Notes: a model not told the origin generated them from the sequence alone. Shown: positions 8,814 through 18,197, numbered from the stretch's first letter. The stretch: 64,000 bases of DNA from an uncultured Bacteroidales bacterium (GCA_900318245.1 ONJT01000017.1:1-64000); one strand, 5' to 3'. Numbers and translations are program-made.

Positions 8814-11800
8814 ATGAAGAAAATGAGGAAGTTATTTTTTAAATTATCAATGCTGCTTTTTGTGTTCACAATGAGCGTGAATGCAGCGTGGGCGGATGAA
8901 CCGCAGAAAATCTATTTAGCATCGCTTAAAGCCCAGATGGCCCCGGAATCAGCCGGGTCCGGTCAAGTGCAATTGACTTGGTTGGATATCAAAGGCAAGA
9001 AAATGACGAGCCAAATGGCTAAGCAGGTTCAGCCGATAAACCCTGTCGGACCGGATGAGACGGCACAGGTGCTCGGTGGTACGCTGTGTGCGATGGATGG
9101 TGTGGAAGTGGATCTGGTGGAAATGGGTGGCTCCGGTTCTCAGATCTACATGACTTCCTTCCTGTATTTCCAGGCGGATGCAGAGCCCGCTAATGGCTCC
9201 TATTTCTCACATTGGACATTTAGCGATCCCAAAATCACCCAATTGGATACTATCGGTACGCGTAGCGGAGGTTACTATTTTAAAGTGTTGCCGGATTCCG
9301 CGAATAATGCTTTGTATCCAAGCCCAGCGGTAATGACCGTTGCGCAGAAAGTAATGGCTGCGCCGAACAATATCTATGCGGTCTTTAACAAATATCTATT
9401 GTCTAATCCGCAAGCGGGCAATGGGTCATTAAGTGCAACATATCCCAATTCAACTCAATTCAACGTGACTGTAGATGTGGAGGGCGATTTGAATTCCTTT
9501 GACTTGCAGGACGTAGCGCTGCCTAAATTCTCGGAAAACAGCCATAGTCAATGGAATTATGTTATGCAAGGAGTGACTACTACCCTGATTTCTGAGCGGA
9601 AAATGAAAGTGACTGTGCCTGTCACCTTTACTACGTGGGAGGGTATCACGGCTGACACGTATAAAACGACAATAACGATAAAAATGGCAGGAGAGAACCC
9701 TTCTACCCTGAACATTCCCTTAACCGTAGAGGTTAGACCCGTAAGTGCCAATGATGCCAGTGTGACCATCAACGGTGGCGAACCTACCGCTTACGCTACG
9801 TTAGCTGAGGCTGTAACTGCCGCAAACGCTGCTTCCGGCGATGTCGTACTGACTCTGCTGCGTGACGTACAGGTAAAAAGCACCACCACTCTGACGAACA
9901 CGATGACATTGGATTTGAATGGCTATGAACTATACACGGATACCGTAACGTATGCTGAATTTAGCCAAGGTAAAGGCATGGTAGGCAAGCCGGTACTGAA
10001 GGTAAGTGCATCCGGTAAGACTATCACCTTGGTATATAATAAGGTAGGCGGAACTATTCATACCAAACCTGCTATCAGTATGGGCGGATTCGGTACGTTC
10101 ATGGCCGATGGTATAGGTGTAGAGGTAGAAAACGGTACGTTGGTACTGAATGGCGGAACAATCATTGCTGAAAATGGGGTTGTAGATTATGAATTATCCG
10201 GTCAGCAGATCCTTGCTATCGCCGTGAAGGTAGATGCGAACGGAACCTTGATTCAGAATGGTGCTACCATAGAGGCTATTTCTGCCGGTCCGAAAGCGTT
10301 CGGTATCTATAACGAAGGAACGGTAACGGTTAATGATGGAAGTGTATCTGCTACGGCTGATTTCAATACCGCGATGGCTGTGATGGCCAATAACGGTTCT
10401 ACTACCACTATCAATGGCGGCTCGTTGTATTCGCTGGCTAAAGAAGTGGAAGGTACGGAAGAACGGAAAGATGGACTCACTTCTACGGCTATTGCCACGT
10501 GGACGAACTCTTACGCAGTTAGCGCCCAGCCCGGTAGTACCGTTACGGTAAACGGAGGAACGTTGTTTGCTGAGGCTATCAATGCGGACCGTGCTTATAC
10601 AGTGGCCTGTCTGGCCGGTTTCGGCGGATCGCTGACGATTAATAAAAAAGCCGTTGTACATGCCAAGTCGCCGAATACTATGTATTCCTTCCCGATTGCT
10701 ATCATGGGCGGTCCTGTGACCATCAATGGCGGTAAATATATCGGTGAGTGCAAGTCTTGGCATACGGGTAATGATACGATATGCCCGCCTGCTTTTGGCG
10801 TGGACTTTAAATACGTAACCTTCAAATCCGGGTATAGCCAGACGGAGAAGTTTTTCCATGAGGATGATGGATTCCCAACATCCTATTCCCATCCGACCTA
10901 TACGAACTATAATATCGCTTATGGTTTAAAGGAGTATAGCGAAGGATTCCGTTATATTGCTGTAAGCGAAGAGAATACAACTCCTAAAGAGGCAGGTGTG
11001 GCTGTTGCTCGTATCGGTTCAACCGGTTATACAACGCTTGAGGATGCTATCGCGTACGCGAATAATAATACGGATAAAGAGTTGGTTATTTTCATGACCA
11101 ATGACTATACGCTTCCGGCTGGTAACTATACCATTCCCGCTAAAACGACACTTGTCGTTCCGATGAGCGATACGCAGGAGAGAGAGACGAATAAGACTTG
11201 TCCTCGAATAGTCTTTAATGATATGCAAACTACTCATCCGTATGTGAAACCATTTGAGTTCCGCCGTTTGACGTTCGCCAATGGAGTGAATATAGACGTG
11301 TATGGAGCAATCGAGTTAACCTGTACTCAGTTCTCAAGCAATGAGTCTTATACCAGTCAGCCTTACGGTGCGTATGGCCGTTTGGTGATGGAAGAAGGGA
11401 GTCATATGACGCTGCAAGGCGGTTCGGAACTCCGTGCGTGGGGATACATGACCGGTACCGGTGAGACCGATGCTCGTCGTAACGCTACTGTGCGCGAGAT
11501 GTTCCAGATGGGAGACTGGAAAGGTGCATTCACATCTGTTGAGATTACCGGTATGGCTCCCGGCGTTGTGGCGGATCATAGTGACAAGAAGATATTCCCT
11601 GTAACGCAGTATTTTATTCAGAATGTAGAATCTCCGGTTAAATACCACCCGGGAGCCGTTCTTACTACGACGGCGACCGTGTCAGAGGGATTGACTGGTA
11701 GGTTGGCTGTAGCCATGTCGGCTAATGACATCAAGATTGTCGGCGTGTCCGGACGTGACGCGTCCATCTTCTTAATGAACGATGAAGCGGACTCCGAGAA

Positions 11801-14800
11801 TACATGGGTACGCAAATGGTATGACGCGGAGCACGATTTGCAGGTATATGATATTAATAGTGCTGCCGATATTGGTTCGATGTTACTGGATATGGGCGAA
11901 CTGAATATTCCAATCGGCAACTTCGGAACCATTCCGGTTCGTCTCAATTCGGCCAAGTTCGATCTGCCTATTACTTCTAATATGAAGATTCACTTGCTTA
12001 CGGGATCTATGAACTTTGAGCAGAATACCAGTCTGCTTCCAGGGGCCGAGGTAGAGGTGGATAAAGGTGCAACAGTTAGCGTATTTATCAGCGATGAGGA
12101 TGCCGCTAAGTTGGAAAGATGGCATGCTGCAATTGAGGAAGGCGAAGAGCTGAATCCGGCAGATACTGTCCTTTATACCGGTGCGCTCTATGTATATGAT
12201 CAGGCTAACTGGGATAAATATGCATATTGCAAGATAGTAGAAAAAGACGAAGATGATAATTGGAATACGACTACAGGAACGGCATATACGAAAGTGGTGC
12301 GTTATACGCCTTGGGATGATGAGGTCGGTGGCCGTCCGTTTACCCGTGAAGAGCAGGTATGTCCGCCGTCTGCTTCCATCAATGTGCATGGTACGTTTGA
12401 TACACGAGCAGGTTATGTATATACTTCTGCCGCAGGGGCGAATATCTTCTCGCAGAATGCCGATGCCGGTACGTTCAAATTTAATCAGGACGCTTCGGTG
12501 GCAGGCAGCAGAACGGTATATCAAGTAGAAGGAGTAGGCACGTTTGTTCCGCGCCCCTTCACTTCCGCCAAACTGAAGAATAAAGTCGGTTATGCAGAGA
12601 CCTCAACCGCCAAGGTGGGTGATGCATATTGCTACAAAGATGATAAATGGACCATCTTGAAGATAGACGATGATAATAACTGCTTCATGGTGGATAACTA
12701 TGGAACCTTCTATGCGAAACCGAAAGACTATATCTCGGTAGTGGCTACGAAAGACGGAGAAGGAAACATTACAGGAAACGCGGATCATACATTCTGCGAC
12801 GCAGAGGGACAGAATCGCTTGTTTATCCTGATTGAAAACTTCTGCCAATGGTGGGAAGTAGAGAAAGTAGGTAGCCTGTACCATTGTATCCATCCGAGCA
12901 ACGACACCTATTATTATTGGGACGAGTCTGCAAAAGAATGGAAGGTAAAGACTTTCACTATCAAATGGCGCAACTGGAACGGTGAACCGGTGTTGACAAA
13001 TATAGATGATGAGAATACCACGGATTCATACGTAGTTGCCTATAACACGAAGGTGGAATTCCTCGGTACAAACCCGACGCACGTAGCGAGCGCAGATTCT
13101 ACTTTTGACTTTATCGGATGGAAGCGCGCAGGGGACGCAACGATTTATAACAATTTCAATCTGCCCAGAGCGACCGAAGATGTGACCTATATGGCTATCT
13201 ACGAAGCTAAACTGCGCAAATATACCATTACCTTTGAAAATGAAGGTGAATCGCCGATCGAGACACAATTCCTACCGCTTGGCGCAACTCCTCAATGCGA
13301 GAACACGCCTACCAAGATTGGTCATATCCTCCAATGGAAACCGGCTATTGCTCCCGTGACAGGCGATATGACTTATACAGCAACTTGGCTCGAAGAACCG
13401 CCTACAACCTGTACGGTTATTTGGCGTAACTACAATGGTGAGGTATTGGAAACAGATGAAGAGTTTGCACTCGGCACACAGCCTGTATATGACGGTGATA
13501 CGCCGACCAAAGTGGATGCTAACTCCAACTATACGTATTCGTTTGTAGGTTGGAAACGTGCGGATGACAATACGCTCTACACGGCTTCGACGCTGCCCAA
13601 CACCACGGAAGACGTAACGTACGTAGCACAATTCGAGCAAGCGATCAAGACCTATAAGGTTCGTTTCTATAAGGCTACGGTAGACGGCGGTGCTCAGTTG
13701 GGAGCAGACCAGTATCTGGCTTACGGTGCAACGCCGGTTGTTCCGGAGTATAGCAAAGCCTCCACGGATGCCATGACCTATACGCTTGTATGGACTCCGC
13801 TCGTAGGAACCGTAACGGGTAACCAAGATTATCACGCTTCTTTTACCGAGCAGACACGCCAATATACCGTAACATGGAAGAACGACGATGGTTCAACCAT
13901 CACGACCGATTATGTGAACTATAACGGCACTCCGGTTTATTCTTTTGCTACACCAACCAAACCGGCTGCTAACAATAAGATCTATACGTTCAGTGGTTGG
14001 TACCCGGCTATCACTTCCGAAACCAAAGTGACAAGTAATCAGATATACACGGCTCAGTTTGAGGAACGCGATGCAGAGCTGGAAGTTAAGACGGCAGAGG
14101 TCCTCAGCAGTTCGGTAGACGTACAGACGATTACGATAGAACCGAATGGCGTTCTGACCGCTAATCCGGGTGTCGTCATAAGCACTGATGTGCTGGTATT
14201 GGAAGCAGACGGAGATCTTTCCGGTCAGTTGGTAGCGTCAAAAGTGAGCGCGCAGGAGGCATACTTCGATTGGATGCCGAATGGTGATGCCGGAACGGCA
14301 AACCGTACCTGGTATGCGATTGCTGTGCCTTGGGAGGTAGATGCAGAGAACGGAATCTTCCTGAAAGAGACGGGTCGTCACTTGGTAATCGGTCAGGACT
14401 TTGACCTCATCTACTATAGCGGTTCGGAGCGTGCTTCGGTGGGCAACAAACCGTCCTGCTGGAAGTACGTGCAGCACGATGCGGTTATCTATAACAGTCC
14501 TGTGAACGTATCGACCTATTCGGCATCTGACGATAAGGACGCCAACTGGAACGGTATCGCTAACCCGCGTACGTACTACGCTTCGCTGAGCGCAGGTAGC
14601 GCAACCTATGCGCAGGTACTGAATAACGGTAACCTGGATGACTACTTTGCTAACCCGGGTGCGCCGGTATATCAGACGATCAACCTCGGAGAGTCGAAGT
14701 TCACGGTCGGCAAGCCGCTGTTCGTTCAGGCGACGCAGGCTACTCCGGTGGTAGTGACGAAAGAGACGACCGCGGTTATTGTGAATGCGGCTCCGCGCCG

Positions 14801-15374
14801 TGCACGCGCTGCTGAGTTGCCGCAGGGTATCGCGGCCGTATATCGCTTGGCCATTGCGGGCGCAGACGAACCGGAAGCTGATAACCTGTTCGTACAGGTA
14901 GCCGAGGACGAGAAAGCCGACCGCTATACGATAGGTCAAGACCTTGTAAAAGGCGGTGTAGCATCCGGTCGCGCGCAAGTATGGGTGAACCGTTATGACG
15001 CGAAGCTGTCGGTGAACACGCAGGCACTGAGCGAGAACGAAGCGACTTATCCGCTGACGATCCAAGTTCCGGCTAACGGAGACTATGTACTGAGCGTAGG
15101 CGCGAACGAGAACGAGGACTATGCATTGTACTTGACGCGTAACGGCGAAGCAATTTGGAACCTGAGCGAGGGAGCATATACGGCAAACCTCGAGAAGGGA
15201 GCGCATACTAATTATGGATTACGCGTAAGCGCCAAGAGTCCGCAGATCGCTACGGGCATCGACGAGGCTGTCGTTGACGCGAAGGGCGAGACGCGCAAGG
15301 TATTGATCAACAACACAGTATATATCATCCGCGGCGAGAATGTATACTCGGTTGACGGACAACTCGTTAAGTAA
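8814..15374 (+). CDS. InlB-repeat giant surface protein, paralogue C
   Basis: 2186 residues, the largest protein in the window. Signal peptide MKKMRKLFFKLSMLLFVF, cleavage near NAAWA. An early region (about residues 30-310) is unique to this copy. The beta-helix region (about 310-700) carries repeated V-T-I-N-G-G turns. Next comes the middle section shared with B and D (YGAIEL, AWGYMTGTGETDARR, DWKGAF, FCQWWEVE). Five InlB-type repeats run from about 1378 to 1750, followed by the common C-terminal module. In that module the segment after CWKYVQHD lacks about 30 residues present in B (junction at 14480/14481), in frame. The tail ends YIIRGENVYSVDGQLVK. It is probably an exported surface adhesin; the ligand is unknown. 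Confidence 0.88.
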   Translation: MKKMRKLFFKLSMLLFVFTMSVNAAWADEPQKIYLASLKAQMAPESAGSGQVQLTWLDIKGKKMTSQMAKQVQPINPVGPDETAQVLGGTLCAMDGVEVDLVEMGGSGSQIYMTSFLYFQADAEPANGSYFSHWTFSDPKITQLDTIGTRSGGYYFKVLPDSANNALYPSPAVMTVAQKVMAAPNNIYAVFNKYLLSNPQAGNGSLSATYPNSTQFNVTVDVEGDLNSFDLQDVALPKFSENSHSQWNYVMQGVTTTLISERKMKVTVPVTFTTWEGITADTYKTTITIKMAGENPSTLNIPLTVEVRPVSANDASVTINGGEPTAYATLAEAVTAANAASGDVVLTLLRDVQVKSTTTLTNTMTLDLNGYELYTDTVTYAEFSQGKGMVGKPVLKVSASGKTITLVYNKVGGTIHTKPAISMGGFGTFMADGIGVEVENGTLVLNGGTIIAENGVVDYELSGQQILAIAVKVDANGTLIQNGATIEAISAGPKAFGIYNEGTVTVNDGSVSATADFNTAMAVMANNGSTTTINGGSLYSLAKEVEGTEERKDGLTSTAIATWTNSYAVSAQPGSTVTVNGGTLFAEAINADRAYTVACLAGFGGSLTINKKAVVHAKSPNTMYSFPIAIMGGPVTINGGKYIGECKSWHTGNDTICPPAFGVDFKYVTFKSGYSQTEKFFHEDDGFPTSYSHPTYTNYNIAYGLKEYSEGFRYIAVSEENTTPKEAGVAVARIGSTGYTTLEDAIAYANNNTDKELVIFMTNDYTLPAGNYTIPAKTTLVVPMSDTQERETNKTCPRIVFNDMQTTHPYVKPFEFRRLTFANGVNIDVYGAIELTCTQFSSNESYTSQPYGAYGRLVMEEGSHMTLQGGSELRAWGYMTGTGETDARRNATVREMFQMGDWKGAFTSVEITGMAPGVVADHSDKKIFPVTQYFIQNVESPVKYHPGAVLTTTATVSEGLTGRLAVAMSANDIKIVGVSGRDASIFLMNDEADSENTWVRKWYDAEHDLQVYDINSAADIGSMLLDMGELNIPIGNFGTIPVRLNSAKFDLPITSNMKIHLLTGSMNFEQNTSLLPGAEVEVDKGATVSVFISDEDAAKLERWHAAIEEGEELNPADTVLYTGALYVYDQANWDKYAYCKIVEKDEDDNWNTTTGTAYTKVVRYTPWDDEVGGRPFTREEQVCPPSASINVHGTFDTRAGYVYTSAAGANIFSQNADAGTFKFNQDASVAGSRTVYQVEGVGTFVPRPFTSAKLKNKVGYAETSTAKVGDAYCYKDDKWTILKIDDDNNCFMVDNYGTFYAKPKDYISVVATKDGEGNITGNADHTFCDAEGQNRLFILIENFCQWWEVEKVGSLYHCIHPSNDTYYYWDESAKEWKVKTFTIKWRNWNGEPVLTNIDDENTTDSYVVAYNTKVEFLGTNPTHVASADSTFDFIGWKRAGDATIYNNFNLPRATEDVTYMAIYEAKLRKYTITFENEGESPIETQFLPLGATPQCENTPTKIGHILQWKPAIAPVTGDMTYTATWLEEPPTTCTVIWRNYNGEVLETDEEFALGTQPVYDGDTPTKVDANSNYTYSFVGWKRADDNTLYTASTLPNTTEDVTYVAQFEQAIKTYKVRFYKATVDGGAQLGADQYLAYGATPVVPEYSKASTDAMTYTLVWTPLVGTVTGNQDYHASFTEQTRQYTVTWKNDDGSTITTDYVNYNGTPVYSFATPTKPAANNKIYTFSGWYPAITSETKVTSNQIYTAQFEERDAELEVKTAEVLSSSVDVQTITIEPNGVLTANPGVVISTDVLVLEADGDLSGQLVASKVSAQEAYFDWMPNGDAGTANRTWYAIAVPWEVDAENGIFLKETGRHLVIGQDFDLIYYSGSERASVGNKPSCWKYVQHDAVIYNSPVNVSTYSASDDKDANWNGIANPRTYYASLSAGSATYAQVLNNGNLDDYFANPGAPVYQTINLGESKFTVGKPLFVQATQATPVVVTKETTAVIVNAAPRRARAAELPQGIAAVYRLAIAGADEPEADNLFVQVAEDEKADRYTIGQDLVKGGVASGRAQVWVNRYDAKLSVNTQALSENEATYPLTIQVPANGDYVLSVGANENEDYALYLTRNGEAIWNLSEGAYTANLEKGAHTNYGLRVSAKSPQIATGIDEAVVDAKGETRKVLINNTVYIIRGENVYSVDGQLVK

Positions 15375-15418
15375 AGAATGAAAGATTGAAAGAATTAATG
15401 AGTGAAAGGAACGCGATT

Positions 15419-15556
15419 ATGGAAAAGAGAGAATATATGATTCCCGCAGTGGAAGTGATGACGGTGAGTACCGTATTGATGCAGAAGACGGGTGAGGCGA
15501 GTCTTCTTCCCGGACCCGGAGGTGCGCCCAAGCGCAAAGAGACGGACGTCTTTTAA
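15419..15556 (+). CDS. 45-aa micro-ORF following paralogue C
   Basis: ATG 15419, TAA 15554-15556. It starts MEKREYMIPAVEVMTV, contains GEASLLPGPG, and ends APKRKETDVF. An in-frame ATG at 15398 would add seven residues (MSERNAI). I prefer 15419 because it matches the other copies. The spacer from the surface gene differs from the A and B copies and is a 7-bp periodic tract, while the micro-ORF itself is conserved. That points to selection on the peptide. Confidence 0.7.
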   Translation: MEKREYMIPAVEVMTVSTVLMQKTGEASLLPGPGGAPKRKETDVF

Positions 15557-15585
15557 GACCGGGTATCGTTCTTCGATCTGTAGTG

Positions 15586-15626
15586 AAAAATCGCATGTAC
15601 GTGAGAGCGTATGTGCGGTTTTTTTG
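15586..15626 (+). terminator. Hairpin terminator, copy 3 of 4
   Basis: TCGCATGTAC and GTATGTGCGG arms around a GTGAGAGC centre, then seven T residues. Compensating change versus copy 1: the outer C-G pair becomes T-G, so pairing is retained. Confidence 0.78.
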
Positions 15627-15653
15627 TTACAAATTCTTCTTAATTTGGAATAT

Positions 15654-15714
15654 CGTAATTTCGACCGCTACCCTAAGAGGGAACCCTTCGAAATTACGTT
15701 CGCACGCTTGTGCG
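15654..15714. repeat. Dispersed hairpin element, copy 1
   Basis: An 11-bp inverted repeat (CGTAATTTCGA at 15654-15664, TCGAAATTACG at 15688-15698) is followed by a small hairpin, CGCAC-GCTT-GTGCG (15701-15714). The 17-bp core GTGCGAACGTAATTTCG on the minus strand recurs on the + strand at 39738-39754, also beside a GCAC/GTGC hairpin. It may be a miniature mobile or REP-like element. Confidence 0.5.
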
Positions 15715-15718
15715 AATA

Positions 15719-15804
15719 ACAAGTATTTACCGCTAAAAATGCAAATAAATTCGATTTTTATCGTCAAATCCTTGTGTATTCCAAATATTTGTAGTAATTT
15801 TGCG
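15719..15804 (+). repeat. 86-bp direct repeat carrying a promoter, copy 1
   Basis: Base-for-base identical to 23837-23922, as read by eye. It includes a complete promoter. Copy 1 precedes the YhcG gene and copy 2 precedes the ATPase gene. Confidence 0.85.
15772..15802 (+). promoter_or_regulatory. Promoter for the YhcG-like nuclease gene
   Basis: TTG at 15772-15774, 20 bp, TAATTTTG at 15795-15802, inside the 86-bp repeat. The predicted leader is about 60 nt. Confidence 0.7.
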
Positions 15805-15865
15805 CCGGATTTTATGTACATTGCCCGAAAAGGCACAGGTTTTGTGTGTAAAAAAGTAGGGAATA

Positions 15866-16990
15866 ATGGCAGAGATAGCACACATAGAGCAGTTTGATTA
15901 TTTGCGTTTGTTGACGCAAGTAAAGCGACGTGTGCAAATAGCTCAGCAGCGTGCTGTATATTCCGCAAACGATGAAATGTTGCGGATGTATTGGGATGTG
16001 GGGCGCCTTCTTTCTGAGGCGCAAAGTCAAATCGGTTGGGGAAGTGGAGCACTTAAGCGGTTATCCGCAGATATGCGCAATGACTATCCGGAGATAAAAG
16101 GATTCTCGGTTCGCAACTGCCAATGCATGATTCAGTTCTACAATGAATATAACGAAGAATTGACGCAGCCTAAGGACAGCAAACTAATTGCGCAACTACC
16201 GATTGCGCAATTGGAGAAACAAAATACGCAATCCGCGATTGCGCAATTGCCAAGATATAATTTTTCATTGCCTGTAACACATCTGCCTTGGACACATAAT
16301 ATCATCCTCATCCAACGGGTGAAAGATATCAAAGCACGATATTGGTACATGATACAGTCTATTACCAATCATTGGACACAGGATTTTCTGGTGGATGCTA
16401 TCAAGCAAGATTATTATAAGCAGCATGGTGCGTTAGCAAATAATTTTGATTTGGCTCTCCCTCAATCGGAAGCGGAAGAAGTTAAGGCAATGCTGAAGGA
16501 TCCGTATTTGTTCGACATGCTGACATTCAAAGACAAATTCGATGAACGGGATATTGAGTTAGGCTTGGTTAAGGAGGTAGAAAAATTCCTGCTAGAGATG
16601 GGTACCGGTTTCGCATTTATGGGCAGGCAGTATCATTTAGAAGTCAGTGGTGACGATTACTATATTGATTTGCTGATGTATAATACGTTCATGCACCGTT
16701 ATATGGTAATTGAGTTGAAGAACACGGAGTTTATACCGGAATATATAGGTAAACTAAACTTTTATTGTTCGGCAGTGGATGATATATTGTGTCGGGAAGG
16801 AGACAGTAAAACTATCGGTCTATTGTTGTGCCGTACTAAGGACAAGATTAAGGCAGAATATGCGTTACGTGACATCAGCAAACCTATTGGGGTGTCGGAT
16901 TACGAATTGGGCAATGCATTGCCTGCAGATCTCCGCTCGTCATTACCTTCTGTAGAAGATATAGAGCGCGATTTAAGTGAAGATAAATAA
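15866..16990 (+). CDS. YhcG/DUF1016 family PD-(D/E)XK nuclease-like protein
   Basis: 374 residues, full length for the family. The N-terminal YhcG_N domain has YWDVGRLL and GWGSGALKRLSADMR, then LPWTHNIILIQRVKD. The C-terminal nuclease fold has GTGFAFMGRQYHLEV, DDYYIDLLMYN and the E-x-K catalytic motif in VIELKN, followed by KLNFYCSAVDD and KPIGVSDYEL. Members often sit beside restriction-modification genes or in defence regions; the substrate is not established here. Between residues about 110 and 130 the linker holds a repeated IAQLP/IAQLE motif from an ATTGCGCAA-type DNA repeat. No partner methylase or HsdS is visible in the window. Confidence 0.88.
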   Translation: MAEIAHIEQFDYLRLLTQVKRRVQIAQQRAVYSANDEMLRMYWDVGRLLSEAQSQIGWGSGALKRLSADMRNDYPEIKGFSVRNCQCMIQFYNEYNEELTQPKDSKLIAQLPIAQLEKQNTQSAIAQLPRYNFSLPVTHLPWTHNIILIQRVKDIKARYWYMIQSITNHWTQDFLVDAIKQDYYKQHGALANNFDLALPQSEAEEVKAMLKDPYLFDMLTFKDKFDERDIELGLVKEVEKFLLEMGTGFAFMGRQYHLEVSGDDYYIDLLMYNTFMHRYMVIELKNTEFIPEYIGKLNFYCSAVDDILCREGDSKTIGLLLCRTKDKIKAEYALRDISKPIGVSDYELGNALPADLRSSLPSVEDIERDLSEDK

Positions 16991-17007
16991 ACATTAAAAA
17001 CTATACG
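16979..17007 (+). repeat. Repeated gene-leader sequence, copy 1
   Basis: 29 bp (GAAGATAAATAAAC then ATTAAAAACTATACG) covering the YhcG stop and the start of the ORF6N remnant. Copy 2 at 17308-17336 is identical. Copy 3 (18248-18272) shares 25 bp. Confidence 0.8.
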
Positions 17008-17319
17008 TGGACGAGATAACGGTCATACAGCGCAAGATTTACGAGATTCGCGGGCAGAAGGTGATTCTGGACCGTGACTTGGCGGCTTTGTACCAGGTGG
17101 AGACAAAAGTGCTAAATCAAGCGGTGAAGCGTAATATAGAGCGTTTTCCGGAGGACTTTATGTTCCAGCTAACTCCTAAGGAGTTAAAAAATTGGAAGTC
17201 ACAATTTGTGACCTCCATTCCGATTTAATCAATCGTTGGCAGAATTGCAGGCTAAGCCAAAGCAAAAGCCGATGAATCCTGTGGGATTTAATTCTCCGAT
17301 ATATAAAGAAGATAAATAA
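17007..17319 (+). pseudogene. ORF6N-domain DNA-binding protein, internally deleted
   Basis: GTG start. The first 66 residues are a clear ORF6N domain ([38 protein letters not shown]). The frame then stops at 17226-17228 after QFVTSIPI. In another frame the following bases (17230-17319) encode QSLAELQAKPKQKPMN and FNSPIYKEDK, which look like the usual C-terminus of this family. The middle of the gene has been lost, and the two ends are joined out of frame. ORF6N proteins are typically phage- or mobile-element-linked regulators. The remnant N-terminus could still be translated as a 73-residue protein. Confidence 0.75.
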
Positions 17320-17336
17320 ACATTAAAAACTATACG
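17308..17336 (+). repeat. Repeated gene-leader sequence, copy 2
   Basis: Identical to 16979-17007. It contains the stop codon of the ORF6N remnant and directly precedes the TTG start of the DUF3800 gene. Recombination between such copies is a plausible way these small genes were gained or lost. Confidence 0.8.
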
Positions 17337-17337
17337 A

Positions 17338-18081
17338 TTGAAGTACAACTTATACATAGATGAATGTGGGGATAATAACCTGAAGAACTTTGATGAGCAA
17401 TTTCCGATCTTCACGTTATGCGGAGTAATAGTTAGTGAGGAAAAACGCGAGTGGTTAGAGAAAGAAGTACAAGCATTAAAAGAAGAGTTCTGGGGAAATC
17501 AATATACGATTCTACATTCCCGTGACATTCGAAAGTGCCAGCGTGGATTTGAGATATTGTTTGATTTAGATGTAAAGAAACGATTTTATGAGCGCATCAA
17601 TCAAATCCTTGGAACATCAGGAGTGTATGTAATAGTTGCATGTGCGATATTGAAAGAGCCCTATATTCGGAATTATGGTCGCCTAAACGACGTCTATGCA
17701 CAATCGCTATCCTTCGTGTTGGAACGCACGGTGTTCTATTTGGATAGCCTTAATGCGACAGAAGGGATAGAATTGCGGACGGTAGTGGAGCAAAGAGGAA
17801 AGAAGGAGGATGAGAAGTTGCGTTTGTTCTATAACCAATTGTTGGACAACGGAACTTACTGGGCAAGTGCGGAAAGACTGAAGAAATATGCCAAGTCATT
17901 TGCCTTGCTTCCCAAGAAAGCGAATGTGGCAGGGTTGCAAGTTGCAGACTTAGTGGCGTACCCGATAACGCGCCATATATTGGATGAGAATGAGCCGAAT
18001 ATGGCATATGATGTAATAAAGGAAAATATTTATACGGAAAACATGAAGCAGGTGGGCATAAAGATAATCCCGAATACATAA
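17338..18081 (+). CDS. DUF3800 domain protein
   Basis: 247 residues, TTG start chosen because YIDECGD, the family's N-terminal acidic motif (usually YIDESGD), begins four residues in and no upstream ATG is available. A second acidic motif lies at VVEQRGKKEDE, and LQVADLVAYPI near the end is also typical. The family is thought to have an RNase H-like fold with carboxylates for metal binding and is common in accessory and defence regions. The biochemical function of this member is unknown. The gene shares its leader with its neighbours, suggesting a small accessory cassette. Confidence 0.82.
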   Translation: MKYNLYIDECGDNNLKNFDEQFPIFTLCGVIVSEEKREWLEKEVQALKEEFWGNQYTILHSRDIRKCQRGFEILFDLDVKKRFYERINQILGTSGVYVIVACAILKEPYIRNYGRLNDVYAQSLSFVLERTVFYLDSLNATEGIELRTVVEQRGKKEDEKLRLFYNQLLDNGTYWASAERLKKYAKSFALLPKKANVAGLQVADLVAYPITRHILDENEPNMAYDVIKENIYTENMKQVGIKIIPNT

Positions 18082-18160
18082 AAAAAGGATTGCCCGAACT
18101 GACAATCCTTTCCAACCGGGGACACCCCAGTCCAGAATTCCGACTCGCGGAATGTTCTTT
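18082..18160 (-). ncRNA. Candidate small RNA with own promoter and terminator
   Basis: Reading leftward from the promoter at 18167-18197, about 80 nt fold into three hairpins: ATTCCG/CGGAAT, ACTGGGG/CCCCGGT around TGT, and the terminal AAAGGATTG/CAATCCTTT (18084-18111) followed by a T run. The 3' end lies at the stop codon of the convergent DUF3800 gene. No ORF of use is present. It could be a regulatory RNA or a terminator with antisense initiation; I do not recognise the family. Confidence 0.55.
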
Positions 18161-18166
18161 CGGCTG

Positions 18167-18197
18167 CAAAGGTACAACATTTATTTGAAATAGCAAA
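18167..18197 (-). promoter_or_regulatory. Minus-strand promoter of the candidate small RNA
   Basis: On the minus strand TTTG (18194-18197) and TACCTTTG (18167-18174) are spaced 19 bp. There is no protein gene to its left on this strand, so the promoter is otherwise unexplained. Confidence 0.6.

Noticed and set aside
15492-15719. 75- and 104-codon frames downstream of paralogue C
   Set aside because: They run through the terminator and the promoter repeat and have no counterpart after the other paralogues.
15866-18081. Complete restriction-modification or known multi-gene defence system
   Set aside because: No methyltransferase, specificity subunit or helicase is present; the genes are single accessory families, one of them broken.
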